Source of the DNA: an uncultured Coriobacteriales bacterium
GTDB taxonomy: Bacteria; Actinomycetota; Coriobacteriia; Coriobacteriales; UMGS124
Length of the DNA: 20,482 bases
Reading direction: 5' to 3'
Assembly (NCBI GenBank): GCA_934662525.1
Contig: CAKUKJ010000006.1
Location: 1-20,482 of the forward strand
A model generated the notes under the pieces. That model worked only from the letters and a program-made list of their open reading frames with translations, did no database searches and was not told the origin of the DNA. Shown one piece after another: positions 1 to 6,565 of this stretch. Each line of letters begins with the position of its first letter. Within the stretch, counting starts at the first letter, position 1. The position numbers were made by a program, and so were the translations under genes.

Positions 1-1
1 C

Positions 2-157
2 GCTTTGCAGCGTGCCGAGGGCGGGCAGGTCAAACCCGTAGCGGTCGACGCTGCCGCGCTCCCGGTCGTCGCCTGGATTGTCGCAGACCAGGTAGTGATT
101 GGTGCTGGTCTCGAACGGGCCCGCCGGCCAGGCCGACGTGTCCTCGGGTGAGGCGAC
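2..157 (-). other. possible 5'-truncated coding fragment running out of the window
   Basis: Read on the minus strand, codons from 157 down to 2 are open, after an in-frame TAG at 160-158. The right-hand end is shared with the plus-strand surface protein gene. In 1-113 the GC content by codon position follows the usual coding order for this frame: third positions highest (about 87%), first about 77%, second about 50%. The plus frame of the neighbouring gene has stops here, at 39-41, 93-95 and 96-98. The readable peptide includes TNHYLVCDNPGDDRERGSVD. There is no ATG, GTG or TTG start in the frame, so if it is a gene it lacks its N-terminus. I do not recognise the product. There is a loose similarity to the N-Y-L...G...GS stretch of class B sortases, far too short to call. 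Confidence 0.3.
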
Positions 158-1745
158 CTACACCGTGTACGCCGCAGCGGCCAACGTCGTGGGCATCGAG
201 CTGCCCGAACGACTCGAGATGAAAAGCGGGCAAAGCGTGCAGCCCACCCTTCAAGCCACAGTCGAGGGCACGCTCTGGTATGGCTCGGCAGGCTATTCCT
301 ATGACTTCACAGGCTCGACGGTGACCGTGCAAACGGGCAATTTCATTTGGAACAGCTCGAACACCTCCGTCGTCTCAGCCACCTCCGACGGCACGCTCAC
401 CGCGCTCAAAGCCGGCACCGTCACCATCAGCTCCACCGACCCCGACGGCTCCAACCCGCGCTTCGGCGGCGTGGTGGTGGACGGGGGCGGCTCTACGGCC
501 AAATACGACCTGGGCGAATGCACGATCGTGGGCATCACCGGCGACGACGGCAAGGGCAACTTCTACCTCAACGACCAAGGCGGTGTCACGATGCCGGCCT
601 TCAGCGTCATGGCGCCCGACGGCACCGTCATCGACCCCGTGAACTATGTGGCGACCATCAACTACAACGAGCGGACCTCCATAGCCGTGCTCACGGTGAA
701 GGCGAACTCCAAGAGCGAGCTATGCTCTGGCATCGCCACCAAACAGCTCAACGTCGTGGATCCCGCCACCCAGACGGCCCAGGACGACACCGCAGACGAG
801 GCGGGGGCCGCTGACGCGGGCGATGCGCAGGGCGGCGAAGAGGCCGCAGGCGAAACCGAAGCCGGCAACGATGACAGCTCCAACGAGGCCGACGGCGACG
901 CAGGCGACCCTCAAGACGCGCAGGCAGACTCGACCTCCGCCGAGGACGGCGCGAATGACGGCGCCAGCTCCCCCGAAGCAGCCGACGAGTCCGCCGGCAC
1001 CGACCCGTCGGTCGAGACCGAAACCCAGCAGCCCGCCGAGGACGGCGCAGGCGCGCAAGACTCGACCGCCGGAGCGGGCGAAACCGTCGAAACCGCAAAG
1101 AGCATCGAATCCGGCCAGCTCACGCTCAGCTTCTCGTCGCTGACCTACACGGGTTCTCCCATCGAGGCCACGAGCGCCACGGTCTCGCTCGGCGACCAGG
1201 AGCTCGTGGAGGGCACAGACTTCACCGTGTCCTACTCCAACAACGTCTCCGTGGGAACCGCCACGGCCACGGCCACGGGCGTCGGCGCCTATCGCGGCAC
1301 GTTGAGCACGACGTTCGACATATCAGCCGCCAACCTGCGGCAGGCAAGCGTCACGATGCCCAACCTCGCATACACCGGAGGCGCGCTTACTCCCCAGCCC
1401 GCAAGCGTCACATATGAGGCCGACGGCGTCACAACGGCGCTCGAGCTGGGCGTCGACTACCGCATTGCAGGCTACACCGACAACACGGACGTGGGCAATG
1501 CGACCATCGTGCTGCAGGGCATGGGCAACTTCACCGGCATGCTCATCGCCAATTGGAAGGTCGTAGACCAAGGCAACGGCGACGCAGGCGTCACGTTGAC
1601 CATCCCTCAAACGGACGACGCGACCGACGTGGCCGGCATGCTTGCGCTCGGCCTTGCCGGCATGGGAAGCTGCGCTGCCGCCGGCATCTTGATGGCACGG
1701 GCCCGCCGTCGCGCAGACTCCGGCGCGGCTTCGGCCGAAAGGTAG
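99..1745 (+). CDS. Ig-like surface protein with sortase-type C-terminal signal, N-terminally incomplete
   Basis: This is a cell-wall surface protein of 548 visible residues. Residues about 30-125 resemble a bacterial Ig-like (BIG2) domain, with a typical WNSSNTSVVSATSDGTLTA-like core. Residues about 218-335 are a low-complexity acidic linker rich in Ala, Asp, Glu and Gly. Two related beta-domains follow (about 337-408 and 410-488), sharing the pattern L-x-YTG...G-x-DY/F...NN/DN-V-G-x-A...G-x-G-x(2)-G found in Gram-positive surface proteins. The C-terminus has IPQTD (502-506), a hydrophobic segment (about 511-533) and a basic tail (RARRR). This is the architecture of an LPXTG-like sorting signal with non-canonical residues. 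The reading frame opens after tandem stops at 93-98, and TTG at 99 is only the first possible codon. No ribosome binding site or signal peptide is visible, so the true 5' end is missing or rearranged. The adhesion or structural role is inferred. Confidence 0.75.
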   Translation: MVLVSNGPAGQADVSSGEATYTVYAAAANVVGIELPERLEMKSGQSVQPTLQATVEGTLWYGSAGYSYDFTGSTVTVQTGNFIWNSSNTSVVSATSDGTLTALKAGTVTISSTDPDGSNPRFGGVVVDGGGSTAKYDLGECTIVGITGDDGKGNFYLNDQGGVTMPAFSVMAPDGTVIDPVNYVATINYNERTSIAVLTVKANSKSELCSGIATKQLNVVDPATQTAQDDTADEAGAADAGDAQGGEEAAGETEAGNDDSSNEADGDAGDPQDAQADSTSAEDGANDGASSPEAADESAGTDPSVETETQQPAEDGAGAQDSTAGAGETVETAKSIESGQLTLSFSSLTYTGSPIEATSATVSLGDQELVEGTDFTVSYSNNVSVGTATATATGVGAYRGTLSTTFDISAANLRQASVTMPNLAYTGGALTPQPASVTYEADGVTTALELGVDYRIAGYTDNTDVGNATIVLQGMGNFTGMLIANWKVVDQGNGDAGVTLTIPQTDDATDVAGMLALGLAGMGSCAAAGILMARARRRADSGAASAER

Positions 1746-1749
1746 CGCT

Positions 1750-2904
1750 ATGGACCCCATCACCCAGCATATGCTGCTGCTTTTCGCAGTGGCCCTTGTC
1801 GTCACGCTGGCCATGGTGCCTCTTGCGAAGCACATCGCGTACAGGCTCGGCGCCATCGACAGGCCCGACAGCAGGCGCATCAACAAGGTGCCCATCCCCC
1901 GCATGGGCGGGATCGCCATGTTTTGCGGCCTTGCGGTTGCCGTGATCGTGCAGGTGGCAGGCACGGTCTTTCTAGGCTGGCCCACCGTGTTCGTTCCGCA
2001 CCACCAGCTTGAGGGCGTTGACTACAAGCTGCTGGCGCTCTCGGTGTGCATCGTCTTCGCCACCGGCGCCATCGACGACGTGCGCAGCCTCAAGCCCCAC
2101 CAGAAGCTTCTCGGTCAGATTGTCGCGGCGTGCGTGGCGGCCGCCTCGGGGCTTGTGATCGGTAACATCGCCAATCCCCAAACGGCCGAGCTTGTGCCCA
2201 TCGGCTGGCTCGCCTATCCCATAACCGTGGTTTACCTCGTGGCATTCACAAACGTCATCAACCTCATCGACGGCCTCGACGGCCTCGCCGCAGGCATCAC
2301 CGCCATATCGTGCGCTGCCATGTTCTACCTTTCATGCGAGGCGCGTCAAATTGACGCCGCCGTGCTCGCATGCGTGCTTGCCGGGTGCTGCCTGGGTTTT
2401 CTGCGATACAACTTTCATCCCGCGTCTATATTCATGGGCGACTGCGGATCGAACATGCTCGGTTTTTTGCTCGGCGTCATAGCGTTGCTCGGAGTAAACC
2501 GCGTGGCCGCCGCAACGACGCTCATCGTGCCGCTCGTCATCGCCGGGGTGCCCATCATCGACACGTTCGCCGCGATTGTGCGCCGCCGTCGCGGCCACAC
2601 GGCCATCTCGCAGGCCGATACGGGCCATATCCAACACAGGCTCATCAAGCAGGGCTTCGACCAGAGACAAGCTGCCCTGATGATTTACGGCTGGTCCATT
2701 CTGCTTGCCGCAGGGGCCGTCTTGATGACCAAGGTGGCGCTCCCCATGCGTTTCTTGGTGTTCGCCGCCCTGGTTGCCGTCTCAGCGCTCTTCATCAAGA
2801 GGCTTCACCTCTTCGAACCGGTCTTGCTGCATCATTACAACCCCAAGACCCATACCGACGAGATCATAAGCGTCGACGACATTGAGAAAGACCCGCACAG
2901 CTGA
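1750..2904 (+). CDS. wecA: WecA/TagO-type undecaprenyl-phosphate sugar-1-phosphate transferase
   Basis: This polytopic membrane enzyme (384 residues) belongs to the MraY/WecA superfamily. It transfers a sugar-1-phosphate, typically GlcNAc-1-P from UDP-GlcNAc, to undecaprenyl phosphate, starting a wall polymer or surface glycan. Visible family motifs are RRINKVPIPRMGG (42-54), the Asp pair AIDD (107-110), NLIDGLDGLA (171-180) with catalytic-loop acidic residues, FMGDCGS (228-234), PIIDT (268-272) and the HIQHRL signature (293-298) that marks the WecA/TagO side of the family rather than MraY. About ten hydrophobic segments fill the rest. Start: ATG with AAAGG at 1738-1742, four bases after the upstream stop, so it is probably co-transcribed with the surface protein gene. 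The exact sugar and polymer cannot be read from the sequence. Confidence 0.85.
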   Translation: MDPITQHMLLLFAVALVVTLAMVPLAKHIAYRLGAIDRPDSRRINKVPIPRMGGIAMFCGLAVAVIVQVAGTVFLGWPTVFVPHHQLEGVDYKLLALSVCIVFATGAIDDVRSLKPHQKLLGQIVAACVAAASGLVIGNIANPQTAELVPIGWLAYPITVVYLVAFTNVINLIDGLDGLAAGITAISCAAMFYLSCEARQIDAAVLACVLAGCCLGFLRYNFHPASIFMGDCGSNMLGFLLGVIALLGVNRVAAATTLIVPLVIAGVPIIDTFAAIVRRRRGHTAISQADTGHIQHRLIKQGFDQRQAALMIYGWSILLAAGAVLMTKVALPMRFLVFAALVAVSALFIKRLHLFEPVLLHHYNPKTHTDEIISVDDIEKDPHS

Positions 2905-2970
2905 GCGAAGCGGCATCGCCGCCTCGGCTCTCCTGCCGCACCCACGCCTGTTTGCGCTTGACTTGCCCCG

Positions 2971-2990
2971 TGCTTGTTAATGCTTGTTAA
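2971..2990. repeat. tandem 10-bp direct repeat
   Basis: TGCTTGTTAA occurs twice back to back in the gap between the convergent wecA and rplT genes. The whole gap (2905-3078) otherwise contains only the terminator hairpin and no credible ORF. Function unknown; it may be replication slippage. Confidence 0.6.
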
Positions 2991-3003
2991 AAGACGTCGC
3001 GCA

Positions 3004-3045
3004 TGAAAAGAGGCCGCCTCTCGCTGTGGAGAGACGGCCTCTTGT
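3004..3045 (-). terminator. terminator of the infC-rpmI-rplT operon
   Basis: Inverted repeat: 3008-3016 pairs with 3035-3043 (9 bp) and, past one mismatch, 3018-3022 pairs with 3029-3033 (5 bp), with a six-base loop. On the minus strand it is followed by a short T run (TTTTC). It lies about 35 bases past the rplT stop. The near symmetry means it may also stop transcription arriving from wecA on the plus strand. Confidence 0.75.
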
Positions 3046-3078
3046 AAGATGCAAGAATGCTCAGGCGGAAAGCAGACC

Positions 3079-3459
3079 TTAGGCGTTCTGAGCGGCGCGG
3101 GCGGTGGCCACGGCATTCTTGGCGATGGTGCACAGGTCGGCGAAGGAGGCGGCGTCCTCGATGGCCATCTGGGACAGGACCTTGCGGTCGAGCTCGATGC
3201 CGGCCAGCTTCATGCCGTACATGAACTGGGAGTAGCTGATGCCGTTGATGCGGCAGCCGGCGTTGATGCGGGCAATCCAGAGCTTGCGAATCTCGCGCTT
3301 CTTGGTGCGGCGATCGCGGTACTGGTACATCAGAGAGTGACGCACCTGCTCCTTGGCCTTGCGGTAGCAACGCGAACGGGCTCCGTAGTAGCCCTTCGCC
3401 ATCTTGAGAATGCGACGACGCTTCTTCTTGGCATTAAGAGAACGCTTGATGCGAGCCAT
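3079..3459 (-). CDS. rplT: 50S ribosomal protein L20
   Basis: Length 126 residues, close to the family norm of about 118-120 with a short C-terminal addition. The N-terminus is the very basic ribosomal extension ([19 protein letters not shown]), followed by the conserved [34 protein letters not shown] and YS.FM.G...A.IELDRK.L...A regions. L20 binds 23S rRNA early in 50S assembly. In Bacillus and in E. coli it represses its own operon by acting on the mRNA leader or an internal site. AGGAG is on the minus strand about 8 bases before ATG. It is the third gene of infC-rpmI-rplT, 48 bases after rpmI. Confidence 0.98.
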   Translation of the reverse strand: MARIKRSLNAKKKRRRILKMAKGYYGARSRCYRKAKEQVRHSLMYQYRDRRTKKREIRKLWIARINAGCRINGISYSQFMYGMKLAGIELDRKVLSQMAIEDAASFADLCTIAKNAVATARAAQNA

Positions 3460-3507
3460 AGTTAGTCACTCCTTGTGACGAGGGAACGATAAGGAAAGAA
3501 TCGGCCT

Positions 3508-3705
3508 TTAGTGATCGAGAACCGACTTGACGTACTTGCACTTCTCGGTCTTGTCCAGAGCGACCTGGCCGCGCAGCTGGCGCTTGCGCTTGGCGGTCTT
3601 CTTGGTCAGGATGTGGCGCTTGTTGCGCTGCACGTGCATGAGCTTGCCGGTGCCAGTCTTGCGGAAGCGCTTGGCGACCGTCTTGTCGGTCTTCATCTTA
3701 GGCAT
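3508..3705 (-). CDS. rpmI: 50S ribosomal protein L35
   Basis: Small basic 65-residue protein of the typical L35 length. It has [20 protein letters not shown] at the N-terminus and the conserved R.K.HILTKK..KRKRQLR core. It binds 23S rRNA in the 50S subunit. ATG is preceded by AAGGAG (minus strand, 3713-3718). It lies 60 bases after infC and 48 before rplT, in the standard order of this operon. Confidence 0.98.
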   Translation of the reverse strand: MPKMKTDKTVAKRFRKTGTGKLMHVQRNKRHILTKKTAKRKRQLRGQVALDKTEKCKYVKSVLDH

Positions 3706-3765
3706 TGAGGTTCTCCTTATGTCTCGTACCCGGACACGGCGCGTCCAGGTTGGTACCGATGGGGA

Positions 3766-4335
3766 TTACTGCTCCTGAGCCTGCTCGGGGGCGGGCTTGG
3801 AAGACTTGGCGGCCGCACTGGGACGTACCGGGGCGACCATCATGTGCATGTTGCGGCCCTCGAGTTTCGGGGGAACCTCGACCGTGCACACGTCCTTCAA
3901 ATCCTCAGCAAGCTTCTCAAGCATGTTGAGGCCGATCTCGGGGTGGGCCATCTCGCGACCGCGGAACATGATCGTAATCTTGACCTTGGCACCGCCTGCC
4001 AGGAAACGCTCGACATGGCGCTTCTTGGTCTCGTAGTCGCCCGTGTCGATCTTCGGGCGGAACTTCATCTCTTTGACGTCGACCTTGGCCTGGTTCTTAC
4101 GGGCGGCCTTGGCCTTGATCTCCTGCTCGTACTTGTACTTGCCGTAGTTCATGACTCGGCACACAGGCGGTTCAGAGTTCGGGGAAATCTCGACGAGGTC
4201 GAGGCCCTGGTCGTCTGCCACGCGCTGGGCATCGCGAATAGCAAAGATACCGAGCTGACTTCCGTCAACGCCGATCAAACGGCAGGTCGCACAACGGATT
4301 TCGTCGTTGATGCGAGGCTCATCGGACTTAGCTAT
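3766..4335 (-). CDS. infC: translation initiation factor IF-3, probable AUA start
   Basis: IF3 binds the 30S subunit, prevents premature 50S joining and rejects non-AUG starts and non-initiator tRNA. Of 189 residues, the N-domain begins at DEPRINDEIR (5-14) and contains LDLVEISPN (46-53) and YGKYKYE (64-70). The C-domain has VKEMKFRP (87-94), the MFRGREMAHPEIG region (123-135) and an Ala/Pro/Gln-rich tail. No ATG, GTG or TTG lies at a sensible position. AAGGAGG (minus strand, about 4344-4350) is followed after 8 bases by ATA GCT AAG TCC (ATA at 4335-4333). An AUU/AUC/AUA start is a known hallmark of infC and gives feedback control, because IF3 discriminates against it. An upstream in-frame ATG at 4455 exists, but that reading would cross the leader terminator and is rejected. 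Confidence 0.93.
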   Translation of the reverse strand: MAKSDEPRINDEIRCATCRLIGVDGSQLGIFAIRDAQRVADDQGLDLVEISPNSEPPVCRVMNYGKYKYEQEIKAKAARKNQAKVDVKEMKFRPKIDTGDYETKKRHVERFLAGGAKVKITIMFRGREMAHPEIGLNMLEKLAEDLKDVCTVEVPPKLEGRNMHMMVAPVRPSAAAKSSKPAPEQAQEQ

Positions 4336-4340
4336 GCGAA

Positions 4341-4350
4341 ACACCTCCTT
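4341..4350 (-). promoter_or_regulatory. strong Shine-Dalgarno that decides the infC AUA start
   Basis: The minus strand reads AAGGAGGTG, a near-perfect anti-16S match, with GGAGG ending 8 bases before ATA at 4335-4333. The only standard start codon nearby, GTG, overlaps the Shine-Dalgarno itself and so cannot use it. Confidence 0.75.
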
Positions 4351-4354
4351 CGTA

Positions 4355-4370
4355 TCCCGCACGTGCGGGA
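4355..4370 (-). promoter_or_regulatory. perfect 16-bp palindrome in the infC leader
   Basis: TCCCGCACGTGCGGGA is a perfect inverted repeat, able to form a 6-bp stem with an ACGT loop. It lies between the leader terminator (4381-4416) and the infC ribosome binding site. It may be part of the L20-responsive or translational control element; the role is inferred from position only. Confidence 0.5.
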
Positions 4371-4380
4371 AGACTGAAAC

Positions 4381-4416
4381 AAAAAAATCCCGAACGCCTT
4401 GGGGAAGACGCCCGGG
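4381..4416 (-). terminator. intrinsic terminator (attenuator) in the infC leader
   Basis: On the minus strand a 12-bp stem (arms 4416-4405 and 4400-4389, including three G-U pairs) closes a CCCC loop. It is followed by A and seven T residues (4387-4381). It lies between the promoter and the infC start, about 45 bases upstream of the ATA codon, so it can abort transcription before the operon. In Bacillus subtilis the same operon is controlled by L20-dependent premature termination in the leader; the same logic is likely here. Confidence 0.8.
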
Positions 4417-4541
4417 AGAATACGATAGCGAAGCCAAAAAGGCAGCAAATATCATGTTCTACCAGACAGCAACCATAAGGCGCCGCAAGGTGGGGCTCAT
4501 CACCCGCTTGCAATCTTGCCATGGAAGGCAAAACCCGATGA

Positions 4542-4570
4542 ATAATACGCGCCCCTGCGCATACATGCAA
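4542..4570 (-). promoter_or_regulatory. promoter of the infC-rpmI-rplT operon
   Basis: Minus-strand -35 TTGCAT (4570-4565), 17-bp spacer, -10 TATTAT (4547-4542): a good vegetative sigma match. Predicted start is near 4535, giving a leader of about 200 bases that carries the terminator and the palindrome. The rest of the gap between lysA and infC (4336-4646) shows no credible gene. Confidence 0.75.
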
Positions 4571-4646
4571 GAGCGCGAAAGATCCTCCCGAAGGTCTCGA
4601 CAAACTGCCCACACGTCAACCGGGATTTGAACGCGAGGCCCAGAAC

Positions 4647-6011
4647 TTACCGCTTGCCGGGCACCCACTGGGCGGCGGGGCTTGCGGCAAAGGAGGCCTC
4701 GGCGTCGGCGTCGAGCTGTTGAAGCGTCTCAAGCACAGGCTCGCCCGTCAGCGGCGAGACCTCGGCCCCCTCGAACCCCAGGGTCGCAAAATAGTCGGCA
4801 GGCGTCTCGGCGCGGCGAATCAGTTTGTGCGACCCGTCCTCGCACAGCAGCACCTCGGCGGAGCGCAGCTTGCCGTTGTAGTTGTAGCCCATGGCATGGC
4901 CGTGAGCGCCGGCGGTATGAATGAAGAGGTAGTCGCCCATGTCAATCTTGGGAAGGGCGCGATCGACGGCAAACTTGTCGCAGTTCTCGCACAGGCCGCC
5001 CACGACGTCGTAAACATGGTCGCAAGGCTCGTTCTCCTTGCCCAGGACCGTCACATGGTGATAGGCGCCGTAAATGGCAGGGCGCATGAGGTTGGCGGCG
5101 CAGGCATCGACGCCGATGTACTCCTTGTAGATATGCTTCTCGTGGATGGCCTGCGTGATGAGCGCGCCGAAGGGGGCGAGCATGAAACGGCCCATCTCGG
5201 TGAGGATGGCGACGTCGCCCATACCGGCAGGCACCAGGATCCGGTCGTAAGCCTCGTGCACCCCCGCCCCAATGACGGCGATGTCGTTGGCCGGCTGCTC
5301 GGGGCGGTAGTCCACGCCCACGCCACCCGACAGGTTAACATAGCCGATATGGACGTCGGCGGCCTTGGACACGCGCACCGCAAGCTCGAAGAGCTCGGCG
5401 GCAAGTGCGGGGTAGTAGTCGTTCGTCACCGTGTTGGAGGCAAGGAACGCATGGATGCCGAAGTTCTTGGCGCCCATGGCCTTAAGGCGTCGGAAGGCCT
5501 CGACCATGTCGGCCTCGCCCATGCCGTACTTGGAGTCGCCGGGGTTGTCCATAATGTCGTTGCCCAGTTCGTAGACACCGCCGGGGTTGTAGCGGCAGAA
5601 AACGGTCTCGGGGACATGGGCGACCTCCTCCAGGAAGTCGACCATGGTGATGTCATCGAGGTTGATGAGGGCCCCGAGCTGGGCGGCCTCATACATGTCG
5701 AGCGCCGGGGTCTCGTTGGACGAGAACATGATCTCGTGGCCTTTGAAGCCGCAGGCCTGCGAAAGGAGCAGCTCGGTGTAGCTGGAGCAGTCGACGCCGC
5801 AGCCTTCCTCATGCAGGATGCGCAGAAGCGTGGGGTTGGGTGTGGCCTTCACGGCGAAGTGCTCCTTGAAGCCGGGGTTCCAGGCAAAGGCGGCGTTGAC
5901 GGCGCGGGCGCGGGCGCGAATGCCCGCCTCGTCGTAGAGGTGGAACGGGGTGGGCACATCCTGAGCGATGGCTTCGATCTGCTCAAGGGTGGCAAAGGGT
6001 TTCTTTTCCAT
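4647..6011 (-). CDS. lysA: diaminopimelate decarboxylase (fold-III PLP enzyme)
   Basis: This enzyme decarboxylates meso-diaminopimelate to L-lysine, the last step of lysine synthesis. Of 454 residues, the PLP lysine is in HFAVKATPNP (51-60, K55). SGGVGVDY (228-235) matches the phosphate-binding glycine loop, TEMGRF (271-276) the conserved E-x-GR segment, GGLCENCDKF (338-347) the C-E-x2-D active-site motif contributed across the dimer, and MGYNYNGKLRSAEVL (374-388) the C-terminal Tyr region. The HAFLASN segment replaces the classical H-x-GS motif, so this is a divergent LysA branch, and a related amino-acid decarboxylase is possible. Start chosen at ATG 6011, preceded by GGAAGG six bases away. 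An in-frame ATG at 6107 would add 32 unconserved residues. It has its own transcription unit between the tRNAs and infC; no clear terminator was seen after it. Confidence 0.88.
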   Translation of the reverse strand: MEKKPFATLEQIEAIAQDVPTPFHLYDEAGIRARARAVNAAFAWNPGFKEHFAVKATPNPTLLRILHEEGCGVDCSSYTELLLSQACGFKGHEIMFSSNETPALDMYEAAQLGALINLDDITMVDFLEEVAHVPETVFCRYNPGGVYELGNDIMDNPGDSKYGMGEADMVEAFRRLKAMGAKNFGIHAFLASNTVTNDYYPALAAELFELAVRVSKAADVHIGYVNLSGGVGVDYRPEQPANDIAVIGAGVHEAYDRILVPAGMGDVAILTEMGRFMLAPFGALITQAIHEKHIYKEYIGVDACAANLMRPAIYGAYHHVTVLGKENEPCDHVYDVVGGLCENCDKFAVDRALPKIDMGDYLFIHTAGAHGHAMGYNYNGKLRSAEVLLCEDGSHKLIRRAETPADYFATLGFEGAEVSPLTGEPVLETLQQLDADAEASFAASPAAQWVPGKR

Positions 6012-6114
6012 GGGATACCTTCCATACAGCGAGACTGACGGGCAAGAGACTACGGCACGCGCGTTTCGTTCGTGTTGAGAGCCTGTTGAAAGGTTGGGTT
6101 TCTTCATCTTGGCT

Positions 6115-6144
6115 TCATCAACACGACCGAATGTGTGCTATGCT
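6115..6144 (+). promoter_or_regulatory. extended -10 promoter of tRNA-Leu
   Basis: TGC followed by TATGCT (6139-6144) forms an extended -10 box, with a weak -35 (TTCATC, 6115-6120) 18 bases upstream. The predicted start lies a few bases before the mature tRNA at 6155. Confidence 0.45.
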
Positions 6145-6154
6145 TGCCTTCTAA

Positions 6155-6238
6155 GCCCGAGTGGCGGAATGGCAGACGCGGAGGTCTCAAAAACCTTTGT
6201 CGCAAGACGTGTGAGTTCGAGTCTCACCTCGGGCACCA
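6155..6238 (+). tRNA. tRNA-Leu (CAA)
   Basis: An 84-base class II tRNA. The acceptor stem GCCCGAG (6155-6161) pairs with CTCGGGC (6228-6234), with discriminator A and an encoded CCA (6236-6238). The anticodon loop CTCAAAA gives CAA, which reads the leucine codon UUG. There is a long variable arm (TGTCG/GACG-type stem) and a T-arm GTGAG-TTCGAGT-CTCAC. Confidence 0.97.
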
Positions 6239-6255
6239 TTCCAAGCGTGTTGACG

Positions 6256-6298
6256 AGCAGGCCGGTCGCCCATGAGGCGGTCGGCCTGCTTTTGTTTT
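6256..6298 (+). terminator. terminator of tRNA-Leu
   Basis: AGCAGGCCG (6256-6264) pairs with CGGCCTGCT (6282-6290), with inner CGCC/GGCG pairing, followed by TTTTGTTTT. It ends the tRNA-Leu transcript. Confidence 0.88.
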
Positions 6299-6356
6299 GG
6301 GCAACCTGAGATTCGGGCAGGCCATGGGCATTTCCGTGACCAAAGCCCTATAAACG

Positions 6357-6389
6357 AAAAAAGGCCAAGCAGCTTTTTGCCGCCTGACC
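6357..6389 (-). terminator. terminator of tRNA-Phe
   Basis: On the minus strand an 11-bp stem (arms 6389-6379 and 6373-6363, three G-U pairs) has an AAAAA loop followed by six T (6362-6357). It stops transcription coming from tRNA-Phe. The two tRNA terminators therefore sit back to back between the convergent tRNAs. Confidence 0.85.
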
Positions 6390-6401
6390 TGGTGTTTTGA
6401 G

Positions 6402-6478
<77 letters not shown>

Positions 6479-6492
6479 CAAGTGCGAGGATT

Positions 6493-6522
6493 ACTATAAC
6501 CCGACGGAGACCAAGAGGTCAA
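6493..6522 (-). promoter_or_regulatory. promoter of tRNA-Phe
   Basis: Minus-strand -35 TTGACC (6522-6517), 18-bp spacer, -10 TATAGT (6498-6493), about 16 bases before the mature tRNA 5' end. Near-consensus, as expected for a tRNA gene. Confidence 0.8.
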
Positions 6523-6565
6523 GAACAATTTTTTAAAAGTCGTCTAAGTATGTTCAAGTTGTGTA

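Noticed and set aside
4336..4455. 40-residue N-terminal extension of infC from ATG 4455
   Set aside because: It would run through the leader terminator and palindrome, has no IF3 homology, and the ribosome binding site lies at 4341-4350.
4719..6038. 439-codon plus-strand open frame antisense to lysA
   Set aside because: Shadow frame; LysA active-site motifs on the minus strand are clear.
6012..6107. 32-residue N-terminal extension of LysA
   Set aside because: The conserved part starts after ATG 6011, which has a well-placed GGAAGG; the extension overlaps the tRNA-Leu upstream region.
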